A stretch of 64,000 nucleotides of DNA, from positions 145,338,652-145,402,651 of the forward strand of contig NC_133773.1 in assembly GCF_003597395.2 (NCBI RefSeq), read 5' to 3'. Source of the DNA: Chelonoidis abingdonii. Its lineage: Eukaryota > Chordata > Testudines > Testudinidae. Below, piece after piece: positions 34,960 through 46,339 of the stretch. The notes below the pieces were generated by a model. The model was given only the letters and a program-made list of their open reading frames with translations, had not been told where the DNA came from and made no database searches. Made by a program: the position numbers and the translations under genes. The first letter of the stretch is position 1, and each line of letters opens with the position of its first letter.

Positions 34960-36740
34960 CAATAACATTAATCCCCATCTCCTCCAATTTGACTAATAAT
35001 TCCTCATGTGGAACTGTATCAAATGCCACTAAAATCCAGATAGATGAGAACTGCTGCATTTCCTTTGTCTAAAAAATCACTTATTGTCTCAAAGAAAGAG
35101 ATCAGGTTGGTTTGGCACCATCTATCTTTTGTAAAACTGTGTTGTATTTTACCCCAATTACTGTTTACCTCTGTCCCTAATTACTTTCTCTTTCCAAATG
35201 TGTTCTAAAACCATGTATCCAACTGAGGTCAGATGAACAGGCCTGTAGTTTCCTGGGTCACTTTTTCCCCTTTCTTAAAAATAGGTAGGATGTTAGCAAT
35301 TCTCCAATCACAGGGCACAACTGCCGCATTTATGGATTCATTAAAAATCCCTGCTATTGGGCTTGTAGTTGCAAGTTCCTTTAATAGTCTTGGATGGGGA
35401 TTATTTGGACTCCACAGTTAGGTCCCCTTAAGCTGTTCGACTTTGACTTCCACCTGAAAGGTGGTAATTTCTACTTCCATATCCCCATTTCCATTAGCCA
35501 CCCTGCCACTACCTAAAAACTCATTTCCCTTTTTAAAATCTGACACAAAGTATTCGTTTAGGTGTTGGGCCATGTGTAGATTATCTTTAATCTTCACATC
35601 ATCCTCCGTGTTTGACAGCCCCACTCCTTCCTTCCTTGTTTCCTTTGTGTTTATATGGCTATAGAACTGTTTACTGTTTTTAATTTCCTTTGCAAGGTCC
35701 GATTGTGCTTGACTATTGACAGTTCACGTTATCCCTGCACTTTCTGACCTCCAAGGTGTGCTTTTTTCCCTGATCCATCCCATCTTCTATTCCTTGTAGG
35801 ATTTCTGCTTTCTCTTAATCACCTGTGTGAGATGCTTGTTCATCCAGCCTGGTCCACAACCCTTCCCTAGGAAATTTTCCCCCTTGCTTGGGATGCAGGC
35901 TTCAGAGAGCTTCTGCAACTTGGGCTGAAAGTAATTCCAAGCCTCCCCCACTTTCAGATCCTTGAGTCCTTCTGCCCAGTCCACTATATTTTAAAGTTTC
36001 CCCTTTTGAAATCTAGGCCCCTAGCTGCAGACCTAGTTTTGTTTATCCTTCCATTTAGTTGAAACTGATTTAGCACACGATCACGCAAACCAAAATTGTC
36101 CCCTACAACCAGTTCTTCTCTGGCGGTCCTCCCGACTCGCCAACACTCAGTCGAAAATAGCATCACCTCTTCTTGGTTTGGTGACTATTTTGTAAAGAAA
36201 TCTGTCAGCTCTCACAGCCAGGAAAGTGTGGGCCCTACCGACTGCATCACCTTTCCTTTTATTTCTGTCTTTCCTGAACAGCACTTATCCCTCAATACCT
36301 GTACTCCAGTCATGGCTACTACTCCACCATGTTTGTCATCCCCGTAACATCTGGTTTCACTTCCTGCACCAGTAGATCTAGTTCCTCCATTTTGTTCTTA
36401 GGCTCTTTGCCTTGTGTACAGGCATCTTAATTGTTTCTGCTCGACTTCACCCAGATTCCTCACTCGAGTAGGAACAGTCACTCTACTGCCAGCATTGCCT
36501 ACCCAATTGCTATGTCATTGCTATGAGCACTGTGTTTCCTCTTGTGGTTCATTCTCCTACCATCTGCTGTTCCTTTCTCTGTTCCTGTTTCTGCTCTTAC
36601 TTGATTTTCCTCCCACTAAATGTTAAAATCAGGGCTGGAGACTACATGACCATCTCCCATCTCCCCTGAATTCCATCTTTAAAGCTCTTTTAATCAGTTG
36701 TGTCACCCTCCATCCCAGAATCTATTTCCCTCCCTACCCA
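34960..36740 (-). repeat. Long CR1 LINE ORF2 fragment, antisense
   Basis: About 1.8 kb corresponds to the reverse strand of CR1 ORF2, for example 'gcatttcctttgtctaaaaa' near 35060 and 'aacaggcctgtagtttcctg' near 35240. Stops and shifts break the frame; no intact reverse transcriptase. Confidence 0.75.
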
Positions 36741-39490
36741 GCCTGAGTCTGTCCCATGAGAACAGACCTCTGTCCGTGAATGCCTCCCAGTGATCCAATA
36801 GCCCAGATATCCTTATAGTGCCACTGCCTGAACTGTGCATTGATCATCATCATCTTGTCCCACCGTTGCGCTCTCCCTCTAGGGACAGGTGTGTTGTCAG
36901 GACAGAGAAGGCAGAGGCACCAGCTCTTCACTTGCTGTAAATTGTTGCAGCAGCTTTGCTCCAGTGGGAGGATTTAGGCCACTTTAAAATGGTGTAAAGC
37001 AGCATGTCTCATAGAAACGACAGCTCCCTGGGTGACAGGCCTCTCCAGCCCATTGTACTCAATGGGTCAGTGTCTGTGGGGATCATTTCTTCCTAGCCCT
37101 GAGTGACCGGTTCACAGCGGGTCCTGGCCAGAGGAGATGAGGAGCACACAGCTCGGACCCTCCCACTTTGGGACTGGATTTCGAAGCCATGACTGAACCT
37201 CTCAAAGAACTGGTTTAAAGCTGACGGAAGGGCTCGTGCCTCCAGAGATCTGGACCTGTGCCTGGTTTAATCCTGCAGCTCTTACTCATTGGCACAGTCC
37301 TGTCGAGGTTAATGGGACTACTCAGGTGAGTAAGTGCAGGGAATGTTTTACCAGACCCATGCAGGGTTCAATAACATTGCTGTCAAGTGATCAGCTCCTG
37401 CTCAGCATGGCTCACAGGCCTTGGCTTACATAGAGCACTGGGGGGAAGTTGGCCATTGTTGCTCAGCATTGCTATAGCTCCATGGTGCCAGCCAGGGGAA
37501 GTGCTCTGAGCAGGGAGAGATGACGCAGGTGACAGTGACGGGCGGGTTTGCCCTGGTGATCTCCCCATTCCCTCTTCAGTGGTGCTGCACCAGTGGGGGG
37601 AGATGTCCCTAAAAGGATCGCTGTAAATGCAGCCCAAGAGCAACACGCTGAGATGGATCCTGTCAGTGGTTGGAGAGCACAAAGCTGACCTGCTAGGAAC
37701 GTGGGAGCAAGGGGGACGGGCGCAGGGAACTGGGAAATTGATATGGAGATTCCCAAGATCTGCAGCTTGCTGTGGATGGAGAGCTGGCTGCTAGAGCAGG
37801 GTGGCACTGTGAATGGGGAACAAGTGTGCCTATGGAGTAGAAGGCTTTGGCCCAGATATCCCCTTCAGAAGACATCCCCAGACTGGATTAGGGATGCTGA
37901 TGTGACCTCACCTGGCAGCCCCAAAAGAAGGAATTGGGTGGGCTATATGGACAGTGCACTTCTCTAGCTGAAGCCTAGCAAGGGAGGTATGTGGATCCCA
38001 CCAGAAGTTAAAACAAAAAGTAAGGGAGAGGAGGCTCTGGACCTGGGCAGCTTTAGATACAGTACCAGGCACATAGGAGGATGAGCCATGGAAGCAGAAA
38101 TTGGCTTTTCCGTTCCAGATTTATCCAATATTCAGAAAGGGAATCTAGCACCTGCCTTCCAGATTTGAACACCTCAGTTTGGGCAGCTGTTACTTCATTT
38201 GTCCCAAATCAAATATGCTGATCCACTGTAACTTGCTGTAGAAAAAGTAGGATAAAATTGAGCAACAAATGCTGGGGTCTCCCCAGTGCGAACTAGGGCT
38301 GGAATTGCTATTTTCAACAGCCACTGCCATTTTTTTTAGCTTTATTTGTTTAAAAGTAAGACACTGATTTTGCATTAGCGAATTCCTCATATAAACGAAG
38401 AGTGGAACAAAAGAATAACAAAGGCACCTCAACTTTTCCTCATTTATGTAGGACGGTCTTATAATATGGATCCAGAGATCCTCCAATCACATAAGCTGAA
38501 AACTGTTCCACTTTACTGCAGTTCTGTAGCCACGTGGGAATCAGTCCTGTCCGTGCTCTGTGCACATCCAAAATTCCTGCTGAATTTAGAAGTGCCTTCC
38601 TTTTGTGACCATCCTACCTGATATTTTCAGCCCTTGTAAGTGAAGCAGGTTTACATTTAGTAATTGGGTGGGAAGCGTCTCAGAAAAAGTTAGGTGCTGT
38701 CGGAGGTGTTGCTTATTCACTAGGTGATGTGAACCAGTGCCGCATAGAATGCACTTTGCTCCTAGAGTCTAGAATGGGGTCCTTTGCTTCTATACGCAGC
38801 CCATTAAAGACAATGAAAAGTCTCCCACTCACTTCAGCAAGCTTTGGACAGAACTGGTTATACACAGGGTAACTCCACCCTCTTCGCAGGGTCCCGGTCC
38901 CACAGCAGAGGGGGGCCATGTGAGCTTGTTGCAGAGCTGCTGCTCAGGGATGGGAACCTCCTGGCACCCCAGCCTCCAAAATCATTCAGGCTGCACCTTC
39001 TACACGACTATGTGCTAGCTGAGGGGTGCTTGGAAATTGGTGGCCTCTGCTGCAGGTGATGGACATCTCAGGTAATTAAACTCATGGCCTAGAGGAGGGA
39101 AGCGCCTAACTGCAGAGTCTGCAGCTGCCTAGGGCGAGGGCTGAGGATTTAGAGACCCTAGTGCTGCTGTTGCAAGGTTCAAGCATGCTCAGCCTTGGCA
39201 TTGCCACCCCTCCTGCAGCTAGTAGCTGCAGCTGTCTAAGGCTGGCCTCTGGCAATTGGCCTCATGGCTGTAGCCAGAGAAGCTGCAGGTGGCTCTATGA
39301 CTACTAGGGGCCATTAAGCTAGAGCAGATAAACTGGAATTAACCTCAAGGAACAGAGGTCACCAGCAGGAAAGTAATGTCACGCTTCCTATTGACACCAG
39401 GAACCTCAGTGTGGAACCTGGGTCAGCGAACTTCCAAGATCCAGCTGGCCCATGGGAATGGAGAGAGCTGCAGGACACGCCTGGGGAGTG
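36741..39490. other. Intergenic, nothing recognised
   Basis: No coding, RNA gene or recognisable element was seen in this stretch on either strand. Composition is ordinary. Confidence 0.5.
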
Positions 39491-39519
39491 GCGGTTCATA
39501 TTTCGTCTCGTTTGAGAGA

Positions 39520-40325
39520 CTGTGCACCCTAAGCCTGTGAGAAAATCAGGTTTACCCACAAAGAGTTCTCTAACCATCCAAGGAAGGCAGACAATTCTTG
39601 TTACAGATTCACTGCTCAGAGGAATAGAAAGGACATGCTGCAAGGGACAGGCAGATGACATGACAGTGCGCTGCCTTCCCAGAACCAAGACACAGGACGT
39701 CACTCTAAGATGGGATAGGCTTGTGAAATCGACGGGAAAGGCTCCATCAGCGATGGTTCATATTGGCACTCATGACACTGCCTCATGGGATAGTTCACAG
39801 ATAGTGGATGACTTCAGGGGACTCAGAATCATGCTGAAGAAGAAGAATGTCCCAAGCCATCTTCTCTGAGATCTTTCCTGTCCCACGAGCAAAGGAAGAC
39901 AGACGGCAGAAGATTCTGGAAGTGAACCTCTGGCTAGGTAGTGGTGTATGGCTTTGGTTTGTGGAACATTGTTCCACCTTCCATGGGGTGAGGGGGGCTG
40001 CATAGTTTTGACAGCCTCGACTTCCTAAGAAGGGGGATTAATCTTTTCATGGACCAGCAGGCTACAGTAGTCAGGAGGGGGTTCAACTACTAGCAGAAGG
40101 GGAGGGTAAAAGAGGGAAGATACAAGCACTCAGCACAGAATCAAGATGTTAAGAAGAAAATTACCGGTAACCGAGGAACCAAAGAAAATGAAGAGAAGAA
40201 ATTCTTTAATTGCCTGTATAGTAACGTTAGGAGCCTGAATAACAAACAAGAGGGATTGGAATTGCTAGTTTATGAGCAGAAACTTGATGTGGTTGCTATC
40301 ACTGAAACCAGGTGAGTTGATTCAT
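39520..40325 (+). repeat. CR1 LINE: end of ORF1 and start of ORF2
   Basis: A 115-codon frame at 39522-39869 contains VTDSLLRGIE and HIGTHDTA, matching the SGNH/esterase-like domain of CR1 ORF1. From about 40200 the sequence encodes the beginning of the ORF2 endonuclease (a segment like VAITET near 40290). It is cut at about 40330 by an oppositely oriented CR1. Confidence 0.75.
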
Positions 40326-40329
40326 ATGA

Positions 40330-41155
40330 CAGGACCAACATCAACTAAATCATCCCAGCCAGGGCTTTGTCAAGCCAAGCCTCAAAAACCTCTAAGGAAG
40401 GAGATTCCACCACCTCCCTAGGGAACCCATTTCAGTGCTTCACCACCCTCCTAATAAAAGAGTGTTTCCTAATATCCAACCTAGACCTCCCCCACTGCAA
40501 CTTGAGACCATTACTCCTTGTTCTGTCATCTGCCACCACTGAGAACAGCCGAGCTTCATCCTCTTTGGAACCCCCTTCAGGTAGCTGAAGTCTGCTATCA
40601 AATCCCTCCTCATTCTTCTCTTCTGCAGACTAAATAACCCCAGTTCCCTCAGCCTCTCCTCATAAGTCATGTACTTCACCCCTCTGATCATTTTCATTGC
40701 CCTCTGCTGGACTCTGTCCAATTTGTCCACATCCCTTCTGTAGCGGGGAGACAAAACTGCACACAATACTCTAGGTGTGGCCTCACCAGTGCCGAATACA
40801 GGGAAAAGTAATCACTTCCCTCGATCTGCTGGCAGTGCTCCTTCTAATACAGCCCAATATGCTCTTGGCCTTCTTGGAAACAAGGGCACACTGCTGACTC
40901 ATATCCAGCTTTTCGTCCATTGTAACCCCTAGGTCCCTTTTCTGCAGAACTGCTGCCTAGCCACTCAGTCCCCAGTCTGTAGCAGTGTATGGGATTCTTC
41001 TGTCCTAAGTGCAGGACTCTGCACTTGTCCTTCTTGAACCTCATCAGGTTTCTTTTGGCCCAATCCTCTAATTTGTCTAGGTCCCTCTGTATCCTATCCC
41101 TACCCTCCAGCATATCTACCACTCCTCCCAGTTTAGTGTCATTCTCAACATTCAA
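40330..41155 (-). repeat. CR1 LINE 3' half, antisense
   Basis: 'aaatcatcccagccagggct' near 40346, 'gaaggagattccaccacctc', and 'ctctgtatcctatcc' near 41090 are the reverse strand of CR1. The antisense frame 40440-40766 reads PRYRRDVDKLDRVQQRAM, the C-terminal part of CR1 ORF2. Confidence 0.85.
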
Positions 41156-42018
41156 GAAAGATGTGGAGAAATTGAGAGGGGCCAGAGAAGAGCAACAAGA
41201 AATGATTAAAGGTTCTTGAAGAATATTGACCTATGAAGAAAAGGTGAAAGAAATTGGTTTGTTTAGTTGGTAAAGAGAGACTGAGAGGGACATGATGCAG
41301 TTTCAGGTATCTAAAAGGGCGTCATAGGAGGAGAGAGAAACTTGTTCACCTTAGCCTCTTAATGATAGAACAGGAGCAATGGGCTTAACTGCCTGCAAGG
41401 GTTGATTGAGGTTGACATTAGGAAAAAGTTCCTACTGTTTAGGAGGTAGTTATAAACTGGATAAATTGCCTAGGGAGGTATGTGGAATCTCCATCTGGAG
41501 TATTTAGAGTGGTTAGATAAATGGTCTGTCAGGGATGGTCTAGACGTATTGTCCTGCCATGAGGGCAGGGGACTGGACTCCGATGACCCTCTCTCGAGGT
41601 CCTTCCAGTCCTAGAGTCTATGAATCTATGAGGACGTGTCACATGGATTCACCAAGGACAGTCATGCCTGGACTAACCTTAATGTTTCTTATGATGAAGA
41701 TAAACTGGCCTGTGGATGAGGAGAAGCAGTGGACGTGTTAATTCCTGGCTTCAACAAAGCTTTGATATGGTCTCACCACGTATTTCTTGGCCAGCAAAGT
41801 TAAAGAAGTATGGGCTGGATGAATGGACCATAGTGGATAGACAGCTGGCAAGATTTCAGGCTTTCAACAGTAGTGATCAATGGCTCATGTCTAGTTGGCA
41901 CCTGGTATCAAGTGGAAGTACCCCAGAGGGTCATCCTGGGACTGGTTTTGTTCAATACCTTCATTCATGATCTGGAGTTGATGGGGTGGACTGCAGTCTC
42001 AGCAAGTTTGCAGATGAC
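41155..42018 (+). repeat. CR1 LINE fragments in + orientation (two pieces)
   Basis: 41155-41625 runs from the ORF2 C-terminus to the 3' end 'gagtctatgaatctatgag'. 41635-42018 is a separate ORF2 reverse-transcriptase piece containing 'aagtatgggctggatgaatg' and 'tttgcagatgac'. With the preceding antisense copy it forms a head-to-head pair. Confidence 0.8.
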
Positions 42019-43050
42019 GGTTTCCTCCTAACTCCTTCTTATTTCAAATATTATACCAAAAGTCTGTGAGTACAAAGGAACCCCAAAGCAATTCGGCTAT
42101 GAGGAGCTTTGGGTTGTACGAATAGATGTGGATGGCTGTGTCTTTTGTTGTTTTCTCGGCTGTGAGTTAACAAGCTTCCTCCTAACTGCATCTTATCTCC
42201 AAGTGTCTCCTACACATCTGTGAGTACAAAGGAACCCCAAAGCAATTCGGCTATGAGGAGCTTTGGTTGTATTTACATGTATGTGGATTGGTTGGACTGG
42301 TTTAATCGGGCTATCTTTTAAATCAGACTGTTTCTTCATATTTTCTTATAAGCAAGAGCCTGTATTGAGTTTCTTAATGCAAGATTATTGTTTTATATTT
42401 TCTTTCTTTTTTTTCTATAAACTTTTCTTTTAAAACCTGGTGAAAGTTTCTTTTCCTAGGGAGGCAAAGGGAAGGAAGCCAAGCTGTTGAGCATTTTGCA
42501 TCTCAATTTGTTCCTGAGGGTAGAGAACGCTTATCTCTTGGAAGCAGAGAAACCGGTTTCGTGATACTCACAAGGCTAGACCAAGAGGCAAGCCTGGGAA
42601 GGAGGGGGGAAGGGGTTTTCTCCCCTGCTATTTTAGCAATCCAAGGGATTGGAATCTGGGTGGTCCCCCAAGGGAGGGTTGGGGACACCAGAGAGAGAAA
42701 GGGGGGATCAGGCCCCAAATCAATTCCTGATCTGGTGGCAGCGAGAATATCCAAGCTGGTAGTGAGCTTGGGGGAAGCTGGGAGAAGAGAGAGAGAGAGA
42801 CCCAGGGCTCTGGGTCTTTGGGGGGGTCCCCAAAGGAAGAGTTGGGGACACCAGAGAGAGGAAAGGGGGAGGTCAGGCTCTCTCAATTAAATACCTGACC
42901 TGGTGGCAGCGAAATTATCCAAGCTGGTAGTGAGCTTGGGGGGAGTTCAGGTAAGCCCCCAAATTTTGGACGCAAAAGTCCGGGTTTGGGACAGGACCAG
43001 ATTGTGGACGCTAAAGTCCAGGTCTGGGACTGGGAGGCTAGATTACCACA
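42019..43050 (+). mobile_element. Long terminal repeat-like segment of a Ty3/gypsy-type element
   Basis: It ends 'ggctagattaccaca' (43050). The 3' part shares 'ggtggcagcgagaatatcc' and 'cgctaaagtccaggtctggg' with 44745-44977, and more distantly with the solo LTR at 59491-59750. An AT-rich section near 42390-42440 could be the poly(A) region. Two internal tandem duplications are present (42066/42220 and 42678/42841). The 5' boundary is not resolved. Confidence 0.6.
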
Positions 43051-43289
43051 CCAGCGCAAAGTGGAGCGGAGGAATGACTTCTCGTGTCTTGTTTACAACA
43101 CACCTGATCACTTTCCTCTCCTCTAAGTGCTTCAGAATTGATTCCTTGAGGATCTGCACCATGATTTTTCCAGGGACTAGATGGGAAACCCAAAACTGTA
43201 ATCGAGGCGGGGGAGATTGGAATCAAATGGGTAGAGGTGGCGGAGAAGAAGAAAGCTAGAAGCAGTTGATGATGATAATAAAAGGGGCA

Positions 43290-43973
43290 ACCTATGACGA
43301 CACCCCAAAATCAAGATCAGCCCAAGGCCCCACCTCGCAAGGAGGAGCCCTCCACACAGCCAGGGAGACCCCAGCTGCCCTCTCATCCCATCTCCCTACA
43401 GCCCACACTCATCTGGGCAATGCTTTAAATGTTATGAGCTGGGGCATGTGAAGGCCAACTGCCCCAAAAGCATCAGCCGCCTGCAACATATCGCTCTGGG
43501 GTCCCACCGAGAGCCTTCAGGCCCAGATATCTCACAAATACCCTGAGAGCAAAGGGAAACTATGAGTGTGGGCGGGAGGAAGATTACTGCATGGAGAGAC
43601 ACTAGTGCACAGGTGTCAGCTATCCACCAATCCCTGATGGATCTCAAATTCATCGACCCAGAGGCCCAAGTGACGGTGCAACCCTTTAAGGCTAACTCTT
43701 TTAACTTGCCTATAACTAGATTGGCTGTCCAGTACAAGGGCTGGTCAGGAATATGGCCTTTTGCAGTCTATGACAATTATCCCATCCCCATACTGCTGGG
43801 AGAAGACTTAGCCCACCATGTGAGGCTAACAAAAAGGGTGGGTATGTTAACCCAGAGCCAGGCTAAACAGGTCTCCACACCTAACTCCATTCCTGAGCCT
43901 CCTACAGGAACCCAGCCAGAGGTGGTGGAACCAGACCCCTAACCAGAGTCTATGGCAACAGTTGTAGAGCCAG
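43290..43973 (+). pseudogene. Ty3/gypsy gag nucleocapsid and protease remnant
   Basis: A CX2CX4HX4C zinc knuckle (C-FK-C-YELG-H-VKAN-C) is encoded at 43421-43462. In the same frame, after an in-frame TGA near 43556, the frame 43562-43942 carries an aspartic protease-like segment with AWRDTSAQVSAI around the catalytic Asp and LLGEDLAHHV at the flap/C-terminal end. It is degenerate and interrupted by the repeat starting at 43974. This is an old genomic copy, not a functional gene. Confidence 0.75.
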
Positions 43974-44191
43974 CAGGGCTGCCCGGGGGGGCAAGTGAGG
44001 CAATTTTTCCCAGGCCCCAGGCTCTGCAGGGGTCCCCACAAGAATGGCTCCTTCCCTGGCCCCACCTGACCCCGTCTCCACCCCTCTCTTGGAGCCTCAG
44101 CGCATCCATGAGCATCCCTGGACAGCAGTGCAGCTTGGCTCCGGTGGGGCCCCTGAGCTCTGCCCCACTGAGAGCCGCGTACTAAGGGGGT

Positions 44192-44251
44192 GGGGCTGCG
44201 AGCTCCAGTGGGGTGTGAGCTCCCTCCGCTCAGCCTGGAGCTCGCAGCCCC
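44192..44251. repeat. GC-rich perfect hairpin at a gap edge
   Basis: 17-base arms GGGGCTGCGAGCTCCAG (44192-44208) and its reverse complement (44235-44251) flank a 26-base loop, ending two bases before the N run. Confidence 0.95.
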
Positions 44252-44253
44252 GC

Positions 44254-44744
44254 NNNNNNNNNNNNNNNNNNNNNNNNNNNNNNNNNNNNNNNNNNNNNNN
44301 NNNNNNNNNNNNNNNNNNNNNNNNNNNNNNNNNNNNNNNNNNNNNNNNNNNNNNNNNNNNNNNNNNNNNNNNNNNNNNNNNNNNNNNNNNNNNNNNNNNN
44401 NNNNNNNNNNNNNNNNNNNNNNNNNNNNNNNNNNNNNNNNNNNNNNNNNNNNNNNNNNNNNNNNNNNNNNNNNNNNNNNNNNNNNNNNNNNNNNNNNNNN
44501 NNNNNNNNNNNNNNNNNNNNNNNNNNNNNNNNNNNNNNNNNNNNNNNNNNNNNNNNNNNNNNNNNNNNNNNNNNNNNNNNNNNNNNNNNNNNNNNNNNNN
44601 NNNNNNNNNNNNNNNNNNNNNNNNNNNNNNNNNNNNNNNNNNNNNNNNNNNNNNNNNNNNNNNNNNNNNNNNNNNNNNNNNNNNNNNNNNNNNNNNNNNN
44701 NNNNNNNNNNNNNNNNNNNNNNNNNNNNNNNNNNNNNNNNNNNN
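44254..44744. other. Assembly gap (491 N)
   Basis: Run of N within nested repeats. Confidence 1.
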
Positions 44745-44977
44745 ATCTGGGTGTCCCACCAAGGGAGGGTTGGGGCACCAGAGAGAGGAAAGAGGGGGGT
44801 CAGGCTCTCTAATTAAATTCCTGATCTGGTGGCAGCGAGAATATCCAAGCTGGTAGTGAGCTTGGGGGAGTTTCAGGTAAGCCCCCAGACTTTTGGATGC
44901 TAAGGTCCAGGTTTGGGACAGGACCAGATTGTGGACGCTAAAGTCCAGGTCTGGGACTGGGAGGCTGAATTACCACA
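44745..44977 (+). mobile_element. 3' part of an LTR nested in the hAT-like element
   Basis: It is nearly the same as 42655-43050, without one tandem unit, and ends 'ggctgaattaccaca'. The 5' part is lost in the gap. Confidence 0.7.
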
Positions 44978-45080
44978 GGCCCCCATGAGAATATAGTATT
45001 GCAATCTTTTTTATGGAAGGGGCCCCTGAAATTGCATTGCCCCAGGCCCCCTGAATCCTCTGGGTGGCCCTGAGATCCAG

Positions 45081-46199
45081 TTCCTCGGAACCAGCCAGAA
45101 CCAGCCCAAGGATTGGAACTGGTGGAGCAGTCAGCACCAGAGCCGGAGCTTGCAACCCCACCAGAGTCAGGAGAGCCAGCACCAAAGGACGCCACAGAGC
45201 CTGCACCTACTGCAGCAGCTAAACTGGACAAGAGGCTCAACCGGAGCCTGAAATACCACCTAGTACATCAGCAGAGGGCAGTTCACAGTCGACAGAAACC
45301 ACGTTATCTTCATCGCTTCCAGTGGGACTAAGCCCAAGTCCAAGTCCACAACCCAGTGAGGAACTAATGTTCCAGGGAGCAGTTCCAGGCAGAGCAGGAA
45401 GTGGCTGAGAGACTCAAAGGAGCTTGGATGCAGCTTGGAGCGACCCACCACCTCTCAGCTCTTCTCATCAGTCCAGGGTTGTTATAAAAGGAGGACTCTT
45501 ATACAAGGAAACCCTTTCTAGCATCCTCAGAGACAGTTGGTAGTTCCAACTAAATACCGGGGAAAGCTCTTAAGCTTGGCCCATGATCACCCTAGTTGCC
45601 ATGCTGGGGTGAACAGGACCAAAGACCATTTGGGGAAGTTGTTCCACTGGAAGGGGATGGGCAAGGATGTTTCTACCTATGTCCAGTCTTGTGAGGTGTG
45701 CCAGAGGGTGGGAAAGCCCCAAGATCAGGTCAAGACCCGTCTCCAACCACGCCCCATCATTGAGGTTCCATTTCAATGTGTAGCTGTGAATATTTTGGGT
45801 CCTTTCCCTAAGAAGACACCCAGAGGAAAGCAGTACATGCTGACTTTCATGGATTTTGATACCAGATCGCCGGAAGCAGTAACTCTAAGCAACACCAGGG
45901 CTAAAAGTGTGAGCCAGGCATTGTCAGACATTATTGCCAGGGTAGGTTGTCCCTCCACTATCTTTACAGATTCAGGAACTAACTTCCCAACAGGGACCCT
46001 GAAATGTCTTTGGGAAGCTCATGGGATGAAACACTTGGTTGCCACCCCTTACCACCATCAAATGAATGGCCTAGTGGAGAAGTTTAATGGGACTTTGGGG
46101 GCCATGATATGTAAATTCATGAATGAGCAGTCCAATGATTGGGACCTAGCGTTGGAGCAGTTGCTCTTTGTCTACAGGGCTGTACCACATCCGCAATAG
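45081..46199 (+). pseudogene. Ty3/gypsy integrase remnant with preceding linker
   Basis: Upstream, 45113-45331 encodes a Pro/Glu/Ala-rich stretch like the protease-to-RT linker. The 220-codon frame 45537-46199 encodes an integrase. Its zinc-binding HHCC region runs from LAHDHPSCHAGVNRT to SCEVCQR, and the core triad is D in MDFDTRS, D in FTDSGTNF and E in GLVEKFNG. The catalytic triad appears intact, but the C-terminus stops after VYRAVPH, where a CR1 fragment begins. No start signal of its own is expected, so it is a truncated pol fragment. Confidence 0.85.
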
Positions 46200-46204
46200 A
46201 AAGG

Positions 46205-46335
46205 GCAATCAAGGACATAGAATCACAGACTATCAGAGTGGGAAGGGACCTGAGTAGGTATCTAATTCAACCTCCTGCTCAAAGCAGGACCAATCCCCAA
46301 CTAAATCATCGCAGCCAGGGCTTTGTCAAACTTGA
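46205..46335 (-). repeat. CR1 LINE 3'-end fragment between pol fragments
   Basis: 'catagaatcacagactatc' to 'cagccagggctttgtcaaac' is the reverse strand of a CR1 3' end. It separates the integrase fragment from the reverse-transcriptase fragment. Confidence 0.85.
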
Positions 46336-46339
46336 CCTT

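Larger units (their letters stand above)
43974..45072. mobile_element. hAT-like element with a nested LTR copy and a gap inside
   Basis: It starts CAGGGCTGCCCGG and ends tctgggtggccCTG, inverted termini. Flanks AGAGCCAG (43966-43973) and AGATCCAG (45073-45080) match at 7 of 8 positions, a hAT-type target duplication. It splits the retrotransposon linker region. An LTR-like copy ending at 44977 and the gap 44254-44744 lie within it. Confidence 0.65.

Noticed and set aside
44044..44856. Frames of 180-270 codons around the second gap
   Set aside because: Same artefact of the N run; the real sequence on both sides is repeat DNA.
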